In this document: positions 18,817 to 28,441 of the stretch, one piece after another
Position numbering within the stretch: position 1 is the first letter of the stretch
How the letters are laid out: every line of letters starts with the position of its first letter
Assembly (NCBI GenBank): GCA_963773195.1
Contig: CAVZAE010000003.1
Coordinates: forward strand, 1-64,000
From: CAIWHR01 sp963773195
Lineage (GTDB): Bacteria > Pseudomonadota > Gammaproteobacteria > Burkholderiales > Casimicrobiaceae
DNA length: 64,000 bases
Direction: 5' to 3'
Made by a program: the position numbers and the translations under genes
Notes under the pieces: model-generated
Databases searched by the model: none
Told to the model about the DNA's origin: nothing
The model's input: only the letters and a program-made list of their open reading frames with translations

Positions 18817-20103
18817 ATGCCTGCATTCCCATCCTTGCCCCAGGCATCGTTCGGGGCCCGCCGTCTCGCATCGATGGCGGCCTTTGCACTCGCGCTGGTC
18901 TGGCCCAGGCCCGGCGCAGCCGAGCTGCCGCTGTCGCTCGCCGAAGCGCTGAAGATCGCCGTCGGCCGCTCCCAGCAGATCGTGTCGCAGCGCGCGATGG
19001 TCGACGCAGCCCGAGAGAAGTCCGTCGCCGGCGGCGAGCTGCCCGACCCAAAGCTCCGGCTGGGCGTCGAGAACGTGCCCACGGATGGCCCCGACGCGTG
19101 GACGCTCAACCGCGACTTCATGACCATGTCCAAGGTCGGCGTGATGCAGGAGTTTCCGCGCGCCGAGAAGCGACGCCTCCGGAGCGAGCGCGCGCAGCGG
19201 GATGTGGAGCGGAGTGCCGTCGCCATCGAATCGGCGACGCTTGCCGTCGAGCGCGACGCGGCCACGGCGTGGCTTGCACGCCGCTACGCCGCGGAGGCCG
19301 AGCGGGTCATCGCCGCGCAGATCGGCGAAGCCGAGCTCGCGGTGACGACCCTCACGGCGGCCTATCGCGCCGGCAAAGCCCCGCAGAGCGAGCTGATCGC
19401 CGCGCAGAGCATGGGCGTCGAGCTGCGCAATCGTGCGACCGAAGCCCAGGCGCAATCACGGCGCGCGCGGATCGCGCTCGCGCGCTACATCGGCGCCGAG
19501 GCCGAGCGTCCGCCCGGCGAGGTTCCCGACCTCGCGCGGCTGCCGGACGAGGCACGTCTGGCCGATCTCGACGCGCAGCCCGAGGTACGGCTTGCGCAGG
19601 CCCAGGAGGCGATCGCGGCGACCGAGGCCGAGCTCGCGGGCGAGGCGAGGAAGCCGGACTGGAGCGCCGAAGTGAGCTATGCGGTGCGTGGATCGCCGTA
19701 CTCGAACATGGTGTCGCTCATGTTCACGATCGATCTGCCGTGGTCTCCCGGCACGCGGCAGGACCGCGAGCACGCGGCGAAGCTCCGCGAGCGCGATGCC
19801 GCGCGCGCGATGCTCGAGGACGCGCGCAGGATGCGTACCGCCGAAGTTGAGTCGATGCAGGTCGAATGGCAGTCGGCGCGCGCCCAGGCGACGCGGATAC
19901 GCGACGAGCTCCTGCCGCTCGCCGTGCAGCGTCGGGAGGCCGCGCTCGCAGCCTACCGGGGTGGCACGGGACCGCTCGCCGCCGTGCTGGACGCGCGGCG
20001 CGCCGAACTGGACGCCGAGCTCGCCCTCATCAACCAGGAACTGGCTGTCGCCAAGGCGTGGGCCTTTCTCAATTTCGTTGTGCCTGGCGCGGAGGGATCA
20101 TGA
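18817..20103 (+). CDS. TolC-family outer-membrane factor of a Cu/Ag efflux pump
   Basis: Outer-membrane channel of 428 residues (CusC/CzcC type). A signal peptide ends at 'PGAA' near residue 32, followed by 'LPLSLAEALKIAVGRSQQI', the usual start of the first repeat. The remainder is Ala/Arg/Glu-rich coiled-coil helix with two structural repeats, and the duplicated element 'LAEALKIA' / 'YRAGKAPQSELIAAQ' / 'YRGGTGPLAAVLDAR' is visible. Its stop overlaps the cusB start (ATGA), so the genes are translationally coupled. It should connect CusB/CusA across the outer membrane. Confidence 0.88.
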   Translation: MPAFPSLPQASFGARRLASMAAFALALVWPRPGAAELPLSLAEALKIAVGRSQQIVSQRAMVDAAREKSVAGGELPDPKLRLGVENVPTDGPDAWTLNRDFMTMSKVGVMQEFPRAEKRRLRSERAQRDVERSAVAIESATLAVERDAATAWLARRYAAEAERVIAAQIGEAELAVTTLTAAYRAGKAPQSELIAAQSMGVELRNRATEAQAQSRRARIALARYIGAEAERPPGEVPDLARLPDEARLADLDAQPEVRLAQAQEAIAATEAELAGEARKPDWSAEVSYAVRGSPYSNMVSLMFTIDLPWSPGTRQDREHAAKLRERDAARAMLEDARRMRTAEVESMQVEWQSARAQATRIRDELLPLAVQRREAALAAYRGGTGPLAAVLDARRAELDAELALINQELAVAKAWAFLNFVVPGAEGS

Positions 20104-21641
20104 CCCGTGGAATCGAATCGAAGGAAAGGTCCAACTTGGCGTTGCTCGGTACTGCCGTGGTGGTTGCCGTCGCGACGGGCATTGGCGGCTACTGGTTCGG
20201 AACGCGCCAGGTCATGCCCAACGCCGCGCCGATGGCCGGGTCGGAGGCGCCCGTCGCCGCCGGCAGCGCGAAGATGGATGCGTCGGGTCGCCGGGTCCTC
20301 TACTGGCACGACCCGATGGTGCCAGGTCAGAAATTCGACAAGCCGGGCAAGAGTCCCTTCATGGACATGGATCTCGTGCCGGTATACGCCGACGCCGCGG
20401 CCGACGACGGCAAGGTGACGATCAGCCCGAGGCTCGTGCAGAGCTTCGGCGTACGTACCGTCGAAGCCAAGGAAGGCTCGCTCGCGAGCGGGTTCACCGC
20501 GGTCGGAACGATTGCGGCGGACGAGCGCACGATCGTCGCGGTGCAGACGAGGAGCCAGGGGTACATTGAAAGGCTGCGCGTGCGCGCGCAATACGACAGC
20601 GTCGCGGCCGGCCAGCCGCTTGCGGACCTCTACGTGCCGGAATGGCTCGCCGCGGAAGAGGAATGGCTCGCGCTCAAGGCGTCCGCACAGCCCGGAGCCG
20701 CACAGCTCGCGGCTGCGGCGCGGCAGCGCCTCGCACTCCTCGGCGTCCCCGAAGCCGAGATCGCGCGCGTCGAGCGCGAGGGCAAACCGGCAGCACGCGT
20801 GACGGTGACCGCGCCGGAATCGGGCGTCGTATGGGAGATCGGCGCGCGCGACGGAATGGCCGTCATGCCGGGCACCACGATCTATCGCATCGCGGGCCTC
20901 GGCACCGTGTGGGTGATTGCGGACGTCCCCGAAGCGCAGGCCGCGCTGCTCGCTGCTGGAACACCCGTCGAGGTGCGCGCGGCAGCGTTTCCCGACCGTG
21001 TGTTCAAGGGCTCGGTGGCGACGCTGCTGCCCGAGGTCAACGCACAGACGCGAACCGTGCGCGCGCGGATCGTGGTCGCCAATCCCGGAGCGGCCTTGAA
21101 GCCCGGCATGTTCGCGAACGTCGCGTTTCGTGGGCCGATGCTTGCGAAATCGGTGGTCGTGCCCTCGGAGGCGGTGATCCGTACGGGGACGCGCGACGTG
21201 GTCATCGTCGCTGACGGCCAGGGCCACTTCGCGCCGGTTGAAGTCGAGATCGGTCGCGAGAGCGGAGACTTGACCGAGATCCGCAAGGGGCTCGTTGCGG
21301 GCCAGCGCATCGTCGCGTCCGGCCAGTTTCTCGTCGATTCGGAAGCGAACCTGAAAGGTGCACTGGAACGGCTCTCGGCGGCTTCGCCCCAGGCAGGGGC
21401 GCAGGCGCCGCCGCAGGTCCACAAGGCCGAGGGCGTCGTGCGCTCGGTCGGCGACGAGGTGCTGATCAGGCACGGCGCGATCCCGAGCGTCGGGATGGGG
21501 CCGATGACGATGGCGTTCAGGGCGCCGAAGAGCGGCGTTCCAAAGGACGTGAAGGAAGGCACGAATGTGAGATTCGCATTCGTGCTGACGCCGCAGGGCG
21601 AAATGCAGCTCACCTCGATCGTGCCCGCGGACAAGAAATGA
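20100..21641 (+). CDS. cusB: Cu/Ag efflux RND periplasmic adaptor CusB with HMBD and CusF-like domains
   Basis: Membrane-fusion protein of 513 residues. After an N-terminal membrane helix comes a heavy-metal-binding domain ('YWHDPMVPGQKF' and 'KSPFMDMDLVPVY', residues about 65-100). Then follow the barrel-sandwich and beta-barrel domains ('GYIERLRVR', 'TVTAPESGVVWEIGARDG', 'GTVWVIADVPEAQ'). The last 80 residues are a CusF-like domain ('AEGVVRSVGDEVLIRHG', 'MGPMTMAF'), with the Met/His residues that bind Cu(I)/Ag(I) in CusF. In E. coli CusF is a separate chaperone, so here the chaperone is fused to the adaptor, a layout known elsewhere. Both ends of the gene overlap their neighbours by the ATGA type of junction. 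Confidence 0.92.
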   Translation: MTRGIESKERSNLALLGTAVVVAVATGIGGYWFGTRQVMPNAAPMAGSEAPVAAGSAKMDASGRRVLYWHDPMVPGQKFDKPGKSPFMDMDLVPVYADAAADDGKVTISPRLVQSFGVRTVEAKEGSLASGFTAVGTIAADERTIVAVQTRSQGYIERLRVRAQYDSVAAGQPLADLYVPEWLAAEEEWLALKASAQPGAAQLAAAARQRLALLGVPEAEIARVEREGKPAARVTVTAPESGVVWEIGARDGMAVMPGTTIYRIAGLGTVWVIADVPEAQAALLAAGTPVEVRAAAFPDRVFKGSVATLLPEVNAQTRTVRARIVVANPGAALKPGMFANVAFRGPMLAKSVVVPSEAVIRTGTRDVVIVADGQGHFAPVEVEIGRESGDLTEIRKGLVAGQRIVASGQFLVDSEANLKGALERLSAASPQAGAQAPPQVHKAEGVVRSVGDEVLIRHGAIPSVGMGPMTMAFRAPKSGVPKDVKEGTNVRFAFVLTPQGEMQLTSIVPADKK

Positions 21642-24600
21642 TCGCCGCCCTGATCCGATGGTCGGTCGCGAACCGGTTCCTCGTGTTGCTCGCGGCGGCG
21701 TTCGTCGCGGTGGGCGGTGTGTGGGCGGTGCGGACCACGCCCTTGGACGCGATTTCCGGACCTCTCCGATACGCAGGTGATTATCCGCACGACGTATCCG
21801 GGCCAATCCCCGCAGGTCGTCGAGGATCAGGTCACCTATCCGCTGACGACGACGATGCTGTCGGTGCCCGGGGCGAAGGTCGTGCGCGGCTACTCGTTCT
21901 TCGGCGATTCCTTCGTCTACGTTCTGTTCGAGGATGGCACGGACCTCTACTTCGCGCGCTCCCGCGTGCTCGAGTACCTGAACCAGGTGCAGGGCCGGCT
22001 TCCGCCGGGGACGAAGCCGGCGCTCGGGCCGGACGCGACGGGCGTGGGCTGGATCTATGAATACGCGCTGATCGATCGCACGGGGACGCAGGATCTCGCC
22101 GAGCTCCGGGCGCTGCAGGACTGGTTCATGAAGTACGAGCTCAAGACCGTGCCCGACGTCGCCGAGGTGGCGACGGTGGGCGGGATGGTCAAGCAGTACC
22201 AGGTCCAGCTCGATCCCAGCCGGCTCAAGGCCTACAACCTGCCGGTCATGAAAGTGATCGCCGCGATCCGCGACGCGAACCGCGAGTCCGGCGGCTCGGT
22301 GGTCGAGCTCGCCGAGGCCGAGTACATGGTGCGGGTCAAGGGCTACCTGCGTACGCTCGACGACTTCCGCCGGATTCCGTTGAAGGCAAGCGACGGCGGT
22401 ACGCCCGTGCTCTTGGGCGACGTCGCCCGCATCCAGGTGGGACCGGAGATGCGCCGCGGCATCGCCGAGCTGGACGGTGAGGGTGAGGTCGTTGGTGGCA
22501 TCGCCGTACTGCGCTCGGGCAAGAACGCGTGGCAGGCGATCCAGGCCGTGAAGGAAAAGCTCGAGCAGCTGAAGCATGGCCTGCCGCCGGGCGTCGAGAT
22601 CGTCGAGACCTACGATCGCTCGGCGCTGATCGAACGGGCGGTCACGAACCTCCGCGACAAGCTGGTCGAGGAGTTCGTCGTCGTCGCGCTCGTCTGTCTC
22701 GCGTTCCTGCTCCACCTGCGCTCAGCGCTCGTCGCCGTCGTATCGTTGCCGCTCGGCGTGCTCGCGGCATTCGTCGTGATGCGCGCACAGGGCGTCAACG
22801 CGGACATCATGTCGCTCGGCGGCATCGCGATCGCGATTGGCGCGATGGTCGACGCCGCGGTCGTGATGATCGAGAACGCGCACAAGAAGCTCGAGGCGTG
22901 GCGGCACGCGCACGGCGGCGAACCTGGGCCCGACGAGCGCTGGAAGCTCGTCGTCGAGGCGTCGGTAGAGGTCGGTCCCGCACTCTTCCTGAGCCTGCTC
23001 ATCATCACGCTCTCGTTCGTGCCGGTGTTCGCGCTGGAAGCGCAGGCCGGGCGCCTGTTCAAACCGCTCGCTTACACGAAGACATACGCGATGGCCGGTG
23101 CGGCGATCCTCGCCGTGACGCTGGTGCCGGTGCTGATGGGCTACGTGATCCGCGGCCGAATTCCGGGCGAGCAGGCGAACCCGATCAACCGCTTCTTCAT
23201 CGCGGCCTACCGGCCGCAGCTGCGGGCGGCTCTTCGATGGCCGAAGACGACGCTCGTGATCGCCGCGCTCGTGCTGGCAGCGACCGCGTATCCGGTGCTC
23301 AAGCTCGGCGGCGAGTTCATGCCGCCCCTCGACGAGGGCGATCTGCTCTATATGCCAACGACGCTGCCCGGGCTGTCCGCCGGCAAGGCGTCCGAGCTCC
23401 TGCAGCAGACCGACCGGATGATCCGCCAGGTGCCGGAGGTAGCGCGCGTGTTCGGCAAGATCGGCCGCGCGGAGACCGCGACCGATCCGGCGCCGCTCGA
23501 GATGATCGAGACCACGATCCAGTTCAAGCCGCGGAGCGAGTGGCGCCCTGGCATGACGCCCGCCAAGCTGGTAGAGGAACTCGACCGCACCGTGCGCGTG
23601 CCCGGGCTCTCCAACATCTGGGTGCCGCCGATCCGCAATCGGATCGACATGCTCGCGACCGGGATCAAGAGTCCGATCGGCATCAAAGTGGCCGGGACCG
23701 ATCTTGCGGAAGTCAGCCGGACGACGCGCGCGATCGAGCGGGCAGTGAAGGACGTGCCCGGCGTCACGTCGGCGCTAGCCGAGCGCCTCGAGGGTGGCCG
23801 CTACCTCGACGTGACAATCGATCGCGGCGCCGCCGCACGTTACGGACTCAATATCAGCGAGATCCAGGACGTGATCGCCGCGACCGTCGGCGGGGAGAAC
23901 ATCGGCGAGACCGTCGAGGGGCGTGCGCGCTTTCCGATCAGTGTTCGTTACCCGCGCGAGCTGCGCGACTCCGTCGATGAGTTCCGGATGCTGCCGATCG
24001 TCACCGAGATGGGGGCGCAGATCCCGCTGGCCGCCGTGGCGAACGTGAAGATCGTCGACGGGCCCCCGATGCTCAGGAGCGAGAACGCGCGCCTGTCGGG
24101 CTGGGTCTACGTGGACGCGCGGGGCCGCGACCTCGTGTCCGTCGTTCACGACCTGCAGGCGGCGGTAGCGCGCGAGGTAACGTTGCCACCCGGCTATTCG
24201 ATCTCGTGGTCCGGGCAGTTCGAGTATCTCGAGCGCGCGAAGGCGCGGCTCGTCTACGTCGTCCCGTTGACGCTGATGGTCATCTTCGTGCTCCTCTATC
24301 TCACGTTTCGCCGCGTTGACGAAGCGCTGATGATCATGCTCGCCGTGCCGTTCGCACTCGTCGGTGGTTACTGGCTCATGTGGCTGCTCGGCTACTCGAC
24401 GTCGGTAGCCACGGCGATCGGCTTCATCGCGCTCGCAGGGGTCGCCACCGAGTTCGGCATCGTGATGCTCCTGTATCTCCGGCACGCTTGGGAGGCGCGC
24501 CTCGCGCACGGCGACCGCACGTATGACGCATTGGTCGCCGCGATCGAGGAGGGTGCCGTGCTGCGCGTACGACCCAAGGCGATGACGGTCGCCGTGATCA

Positions 24601-24812
24601 TGGCCGGTCTCCTGCCGATCATGCTGGGCTCGGGTACCGGCTCGGAGGTGATGCAGCGGATTGCCGCGCCGATGGTCGGCGGGATGATTACCGCGCCGCT
24701 CCTGTCGATGCTCGTGATCCCGGCCGCCTATCTGCTGCTGCGCGGGCGAGGACTCCGCGCTGCGGCAAGCGGGCGCGAGAGGGTGCCCGTCGCGGTAGCG
24801 GCGATGCGCTAG
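21638..24812 (+). CDS. cusA: Cu/Ag efflux RND transporter CusA (one frameshift)
   Basis: Inner-membrane proton-driven pump, about 1,057 residues once corrected. The helix-4 signature 'AIGAMVDAAVVMIENAHKK' is that of the monovalent-metal class (CusA) rather than the Zn/Co/Cd class. Other conserved parts are 'GGEFMPPLDEGDLLYMP' and 'WVPPIRNRIDML'. The frame breaks at 21753-21755, where a run of three t should be two: this turns 'TTPLDAIS' into 'TTPLDAIPDLSDTQVIIRT'. Everything after that is uninterrupted. Starting at ATG 21638 it overlaps the cusB stop. Its stop codon overlaps the stop of the convergent SRAP gene. Confidence 0.9.
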
Positions 24813-25534
24813 AACAGCTCTTCCTGCTCCGGCACCCGCGGCGGCGGCTGCTCGGTTTCGTCGTCGTCGGCCGCCGGTTCGACGCGATCGAGGAGTTTCG
24901 CATCGTCGTGCTTGGCGCTGTTGACGCGCGGGGAGACGGGGTAGACGGCCATCTCGGCCGACGGATAGGGCGCAATGAGGTCGCCGATCTCGGCATTGGC
25001 CGGGTCGAGCCAGCGCGCGTAGTCGCGCGGCGCGACGATCATCGGCATCCGATCGTGCACCGGTTCGAGCAGCTCGTTCGCCGGCGTCGTCACGATCGTG
25101 CACGTGTCGAGGACTTCACCTTCGGGTGACAGCCACCGCTCGAAGAGGCCACCCAGCGCAAACAGCCCGCCGTTCTTCATCCCGATGTGCAGCGGCTGCT
25201 TGCGCTCGCCCCGGGCCTGCCATTCGTAGAAACCGTCGGCGGGGAGCAGACAGCGGTGCTTGCGATAGGAGATCCGGAACGACACCTTGTCGGCAAGCGT
25301 CTCGCCGCGGGCGTTGATCATCCGGTTGCCGATGGACGGGTCGCGTGCCCAGCGCGGCACGAGGCCCCAGCGCACGTGCACGAGCTCGCGCTCGCCGTCG
25401 GCGCCGATGCGCACGATCGGCACGTCCGTCATCGGCGCAATGTTGTAGCGCGCGGAGAGTTCCGGCGGATGCGCGAGCCCGAAGGCGAGCGCAATCGCGG
25501 CGGGATTCGTGTGGAGCTCGTAGCGGCCGCACAT
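24809..25534 (-). CDS. yedK: SOS response-associated peptidase (SRAP/YedK/HMCES family)
   Basis: Protein of 241 residues that, by family knowledge, forms a covalent thiazolidine crosslink with abasic sites in single-stranded DNA. The catalytic Cys2 is present in 'MCGRYE'. Other conserved residues are in 'RYNIAP', 'MINARGET' (Asn and Glu), 'GFYEW' and 'PVHDRMP' (His). The Met must be removed to free Cys2, which the short Cys side chain allows. It converges on cusA and the EcsC-like gene lies two bases upstream on the same strand. No SOS box is evident in this short spacer. Confidence 0.93.
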   Translation of the reverse strand: MCGRYELHTNPAAIALAFGLAHPPELSARYNIAPMTDVPIVRIGADGERELVHVRWGLVPRWARDPSIGNRMINARGETLADKVSFRISYRKHRCLLPADGFYEWQARGERKQPLHIGMKNGGLFALGGLFERWLSPEGEVLDTCTIVTTPANELLEPVHDRMPMIVAPRDYARWLDPANAEIGDLIAPYPSAEMAVYPVSPRVNSAKHDDAKLLDRVEPAADDDETEQPPPRVPEQEELF

Positions 25535-25536
25535 GA

Positions 25537-26142
25537 TCAGGTGGCGCCGGCGGGCGCCTCGAGCAGGCGCCGGGCAGATTTCGCGACTTGCAACGTGTCC
25601 CAGTAGGCATAGGCGCCGACTGCGGCGGCGCCGGCGAGCGGCACCCAACGACTCGCGGCAGTGCCGGCGACGCGTTGCGTGACCGACACGCCAATCGTCT
25701 GCAGCAGGCCGGCGATTGCCCCGGCCGAAAGCTCCTGGACCAGCGCCCGCTGACCGGCGCGGACGACGACGTCGCGCGCGACCTGGCTCGCCATATGGCG
25801 GAACAGGCAGTAGAGCATGTGCGAGCGCGTGAGCTCGGCCTCGCGGCCGTGCAGCGCAAAGATGTCGGCGACCATCTGCCGCTGCACCTTCCAGATGAGA
25901 TAGAGGTCCGGCAGCACGGTCAGCATCCCGATCGGGCCCGGCGGCAGTGCGAGCGAGCCCGACAGGACGGCAGCCTTCTGGGCGGCTTCGCGCGCCACCC
26001 GCTCGGCCGCGCGCCCGGCATCCGACACGCGCTCGGTCCGCGGCGGAGGCACCTCGGCGATCACGCGCTCGATCAGACCTTCGACCTCGCGCTTGGGGGC
26101 GAGGAGGGCGGGCAGCGGTTGCGAGTGCGGCTGCGTATTCAT
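25537..26142 (-). CDS. EcsC family protein
   Basis: Protein of 201 residues resembling the EcsC domain. Visible features are 'LPPGPIGMLTVLPDLYLIWKVQ' (given in part: 'GPIGMLTVLPDLYLIWK'), a hydrophobic patch, and a second hydrophobic segment 'WVPLAGAAAVGAYAYW' near residue 170. The role of EcsC-domain proteins in proteobacteria is not settled. It ends two bases before the SRAP gene, so the two are likely cotranscribed. The N-terminal 30 residues are Pro/Gln-rich and probably unstructured. Confidence 0.8.
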   Translation of the reverse strand: MNTQPHSQPLPALLAPKREVEGLIERVIAEVPPPRTERVSDAGRAAERVAREAAQKAAVLSGSLALPPGPIGMLTVLPDLYLIWKVQRQMVADIFALHGREAELTRSHMLYCLFRHMASQVARDVVVRAGQRALVQELSAGAIAGLLQTIGVSVTQRVAGTAASRWVPLAGAAAVGAYAYWDTLQVAKSARRLLEAPAGAT

Positions 26143-26231
26143 CGGTGGCAGGAACCGGAGCGACGGCAGAGCTTAGCTTCGAGCGTGCGCGGTGTCGACC
26201 GCACGCTCGGCGGATGCCTGGGGGCGGTCGG

Positions 26232-26237
26232 TAGAAT
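26232..26237 (+). promoter_or_regulatory. -10 box TAGAAT, six bases before the mobB start
   Basis: TAGAAT ends six bases before the GTG at 26244, the same geometry as at asmA. A leaderless transcript is predicted. No strong -35 element is visible at the usual distance. Confidence 0.35.
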
Positions 26238-26243
26238 GTCGGG

Positions 26244-26783
26244 GTGAATCGCGGCGGCTCAACACGCGTGTTCGGCTTCGCCGGATGGTCGGGCAGCGGA
26301 AAGACGACGCTGATCGAGCAGCTCGTGCCGAGGCTCGTCGCCGCTGGACACCGCGTCTCGCTCGTCAAGCATGCGCACCACAGCTTCGACGTCGATCATC
26401 CGGGCAAGGACAGCTACCGGCATCGGCAGGCCGGCTGCCAGGAGGTGCTGGTCACGTCGGGCACACGCTGGGCACTCATGCACGAACTCCATGGCGACGC
26501 CGAACTCACGCTGGACGCCGCGCTTGCACAACTCTCGCCCTGCGACCTCGCGCTGGTCGAAGGGTTCAAATCTGCGCCGATTCCGAAGCTCGAAATTTGG
26601 CGCGCGGTCGTGGGCAAGCCGCTTTTGCATCCGGTGGACCCGCACGTTGTCGGCATCGTCACGGACGTGCCCGAGGCGCTTCCGGCGAGTGCCAGACGTC
26701 TCCCCGTATTGACTCTCACCGACTATGATGCGGTCGCAACGTTCGTCACCCGGAATGCCTCCGCTTGGCGGACAGTTGATTGA
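26244..26783 (+). CDS. mobB: Molybdopterin-guanine dinucleotide biosynthesis adaptor MobB
   Basis: GTP-binding protein of 179 residues that assists MobA in attaching a nucleotide to molybdopterin. The P-loop is 'GWSGSGKTTLIEQL' near residue 14. 'LVKHAHHSFDVDHPGKDSYRH' (shown here as 'VKHAHHSFDVDHPGKDS') and 'DLALVEGFK' are the other family hallmarks. It begins with GTG at 26244. Two other cofactor genes, moaD and moaE, follow 0.9 kb downstream, and a molybdenum hydroxylase is encoded at 43.3 kb. The window has no mobA, moeA or moaABC. Confidence 0.93.
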   Translation: MNRGGSTRVFGFAGWSGSGKTTLIEQLVPRLVAAGHRVSLVKHAHHSFDVDHPGKDSYRHRQAGCQEVLVTSGTRWALMHELHGDAELTLDAALAQLSPCDLALVEGFKSAPIPKLEIWRAVVGKPLLHPVDPHVVGIVTDVPEALPASARRLPVLTLTDYDAVATFVTRNASAWRTVD

Positions 26784-26939
26784 CTTGGTCTAACCCCGCG
26801 AGTAACGTGAAACTGATCGCCGAATTCGCTGCCCAACGGGCGCGAGCGCGGCGAGGGAAGATGGAGGGTTGCGCCCTCCGGCAAGGTTCGCTGGCCCTGC
26901 CGGTCCGCGTCGCAGTCGAAGCGGCCATTAGCGGTTATA

Positions 26940-27626
26940 ATGAATATTCAGTCGGTTGCATCGGTTATCTCGATTTCGCTTGCACTTGGGCTCGTAACCC
27001 AAGCGCAGGCGGCCGACCGTCCGGATGCGTCGAATCCCGATGGGTTCTACGGCGGCGTCGCGATCCGCGACAACGCGCCGGGGAGCGGCACCGGCGTCAA
27101 TTTCGGCTCGAGCGCGGGCAGCGTCGGCCTGACACGGTACCCGACGGCTGCTGGCGACGACTCTGCATCGCGCTCGCTCGCTTATGGCGGGTATCGCTGG
27201 GCCAACGATCTGGCGGTCGAAGCGTCGGTGAGCTCGCTCGATCAATACACGCTGCGTCCGTTCGACGCGGGCACCGTGCGGCGCGGCGTCGGCATCAAGT
27301 TCGCGCCCGGGACCGGGGACGTCGCGAGCCGGAGCGTCAACTTCGACGTGTTCACGAGCTGGAACGTCTACAAGTCGGTGGCGCTGTACGGTCGCCTCGG
27401 CTATGCCCAGACCGAGGTCCCGACGCTCGCCGGTTCTCCGGTGTCGGTCGTCACGAACCGCGGCTTGCGTGACGGGATGAACTACGGTGTCGGCGTGCGC
27501 TACGACATGAATTCGGCGCTGGGCCTGCGCCTCGAGTACAGCCGCTTCGGCCGGTTCGCGGGCGAGATCGGCACGAGCCTCCCCGAGAGCGACCAGGTCA
27601 CCCTCGGCGTCCAGTTCCGGTTCTGA
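26940..27626 (+). CDS. Outer-membrane beta-barrel protein
   Basis: Protein of 228 residues with a signal peptide (residues 1-24, ending 'TQAQA') and alternating hydrophobic strands that end in 'VTLGVQFRF', the C-terminal Phe signal of outer-membrane barrels. 'FYGGVAIRD', 'YRWANDLAVEASVSS', 'YGRLGYAQTEV' and 'GVGVRYDM' look like the eight-strand OmpA/OprF-like barrel fold. No substrate is inferable. The start codon lies inside a TATAATG, so the promoter must be further upstream or the true start is different. It interrupts the mobB-moaD-moaE run, which may be coincidental. Confidence 0.8.
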   Translation: MNIQSVASVISISLALGLVTQAQAADRPDASNPDGFYGGVAIRDNAPGSGTGVNFGSSAGSVGLTRYPTAAGDDSASRSLAYGGYRWANDLAVEASVSSLDQYTLRPFDAGTVRRGVGIKFAPGTGDVASRSVNFDVFTSWNVYKSVALYGRLGYAQTEVPTLAGSPVSVVTNRGLRDGMNYGVGVRYDMNSALGLRLEYSRFGRFAGEIGTSLPESDQVTLGVQFRF

Positions 27627-27678
27627 TACGCCGCCCGGCGCCGCGGCCCACGGCTTTCCACATCGGCGCCCGCGGCCG

Positions 27679-27966
27679 ATGCCTCCCACGATGCGTGACT
27701 CCGCTTTCGAGACCGTAACACTGGTCTACCTCGCGCGCCTGCGCGACGCTTTCGGCGCCGCACACGAGAGCGTGCGCCTGCCCGACGGGATCGCGACGGC
27801 CGCCGAGCTTCGCCACTGGCTCGCGCAACGGGGTGGCGTCTGGGCGACCGAGCTCGCGCCCGGTCGCGCGGTGCGCATCGCCGTCAACCACGACATGGCG
27901 CAGCCCGATACGCCCGTCCGGCCCGGCGACGAAGTCGCGCTGTTCCCGCCGGTCACCGGGGGATGA
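27679..27966 (+). CDS. moaD: Molybdopterin synthase sulfur carrier MoaD
   Basis: Small ubiquitin-like subunit of 95 residues that carries the thiocarboxylate sulfur to molybdopterin precursor. It ends in the essential 'VTGG' C-terminus and has the core 'LVYLARLRDAFG' and 'VRPGDEVALFPPV' of the family. A second Met (27691) could be the true start, leaving a 91-residue protein that matches the family better. It is followed four bases later by moaE; together they form molybdopterin synthase. Confidence 0.93.
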   Translation: MPPTMRDSAFETVTLVYLARLRDAFGAAHESVRLPDGIATAAELRHWLAQRGGVWATELAPGRAVRIAVNHDMAQPDTPVRPGDEVALFPPVTGG

Positions 27967-27970
27967 CGTG

Positions 27971-28441
27971 ATGCCGGTCCGCATCCAGACCGCGGACTTC
28001 GACGTCGGGCGCGAGCTCGACGCGCTGCGCGCGAGCGATCCGCAGGTGGGCGCGGTCGCCGCGTTCATCGGGACGGTCCGTGACGTCAACGACGGCAGCG
28101 CTGTCGCCGCGATGACGCTCGAGCATTATCCCGGCATGACGGAGAAGGCGCTGGCGGCGATCGTCGACGAGGCGAAGGCCCGATGGGACATCATCGAGGC
28201 GCTGATCGTCCATCGCGTCGGGCCGCTCGCGCCCTCGGACCAGATCGTGCTGGTCGGCGCGACGAGCGCGCATCGCGGGCAAGCGTTCGCGGCGTGCGAG
28301 TTCATCATGGACTATCTCAAGACGCGCGCGCCGTTCTGGAAGAAGGAGCAGACACCCGACGGCGCGCGTTGGGTCGAGGCGCGCGCGAGCGATGATGACG
28401 CGGCCGCGCGCTGGGACGTCGCGCCGGAACCCGGCGCGTGA
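27971..28441 (+). CDS. moaE: Molybdopterin synthase catalytic subunit MoaE
   Basis: Catalytic subunit of molybdopterin synthase, 156 residues. Family words are 'VAAFIGTVRDVNDG', 'LEHYPGMTEKAL', 'IVHRVGPLAPSD', 'SAHRGQAFAACEFIMDYLK' and 'APFWKKE', the last two containing the active-site Lys and Arg region. ATG at 27971 comes four bases after the moaD stop. The stop overlaps the presumed GTG start of dgoK, so the sugar-acid genes may be read through from here. Confidence 0.95.
   Translation: MPVRIQTADFDVGRELDALRASDPQVGAVAAFIGTVRDVNDGSAVAAMTLEHYPGMTEKALAAIVDEAKARWDIIEALIVHRVGPLAPSDQIVLVGATSAHRGQAFAACEFIMDYLKTRAPFWKKEQTPDGARWVEARASDDDAAARWDVAPEPGA

Noticed and set aside
19953..22715. A 920-codon minus-strand open frame across the cus operon
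   Set aside because: It lies antisense to three well-recognised genes and its translation is Arg/His/Asp-rich low-complexity text, the usual product of reading high-GC codons on the other strand.
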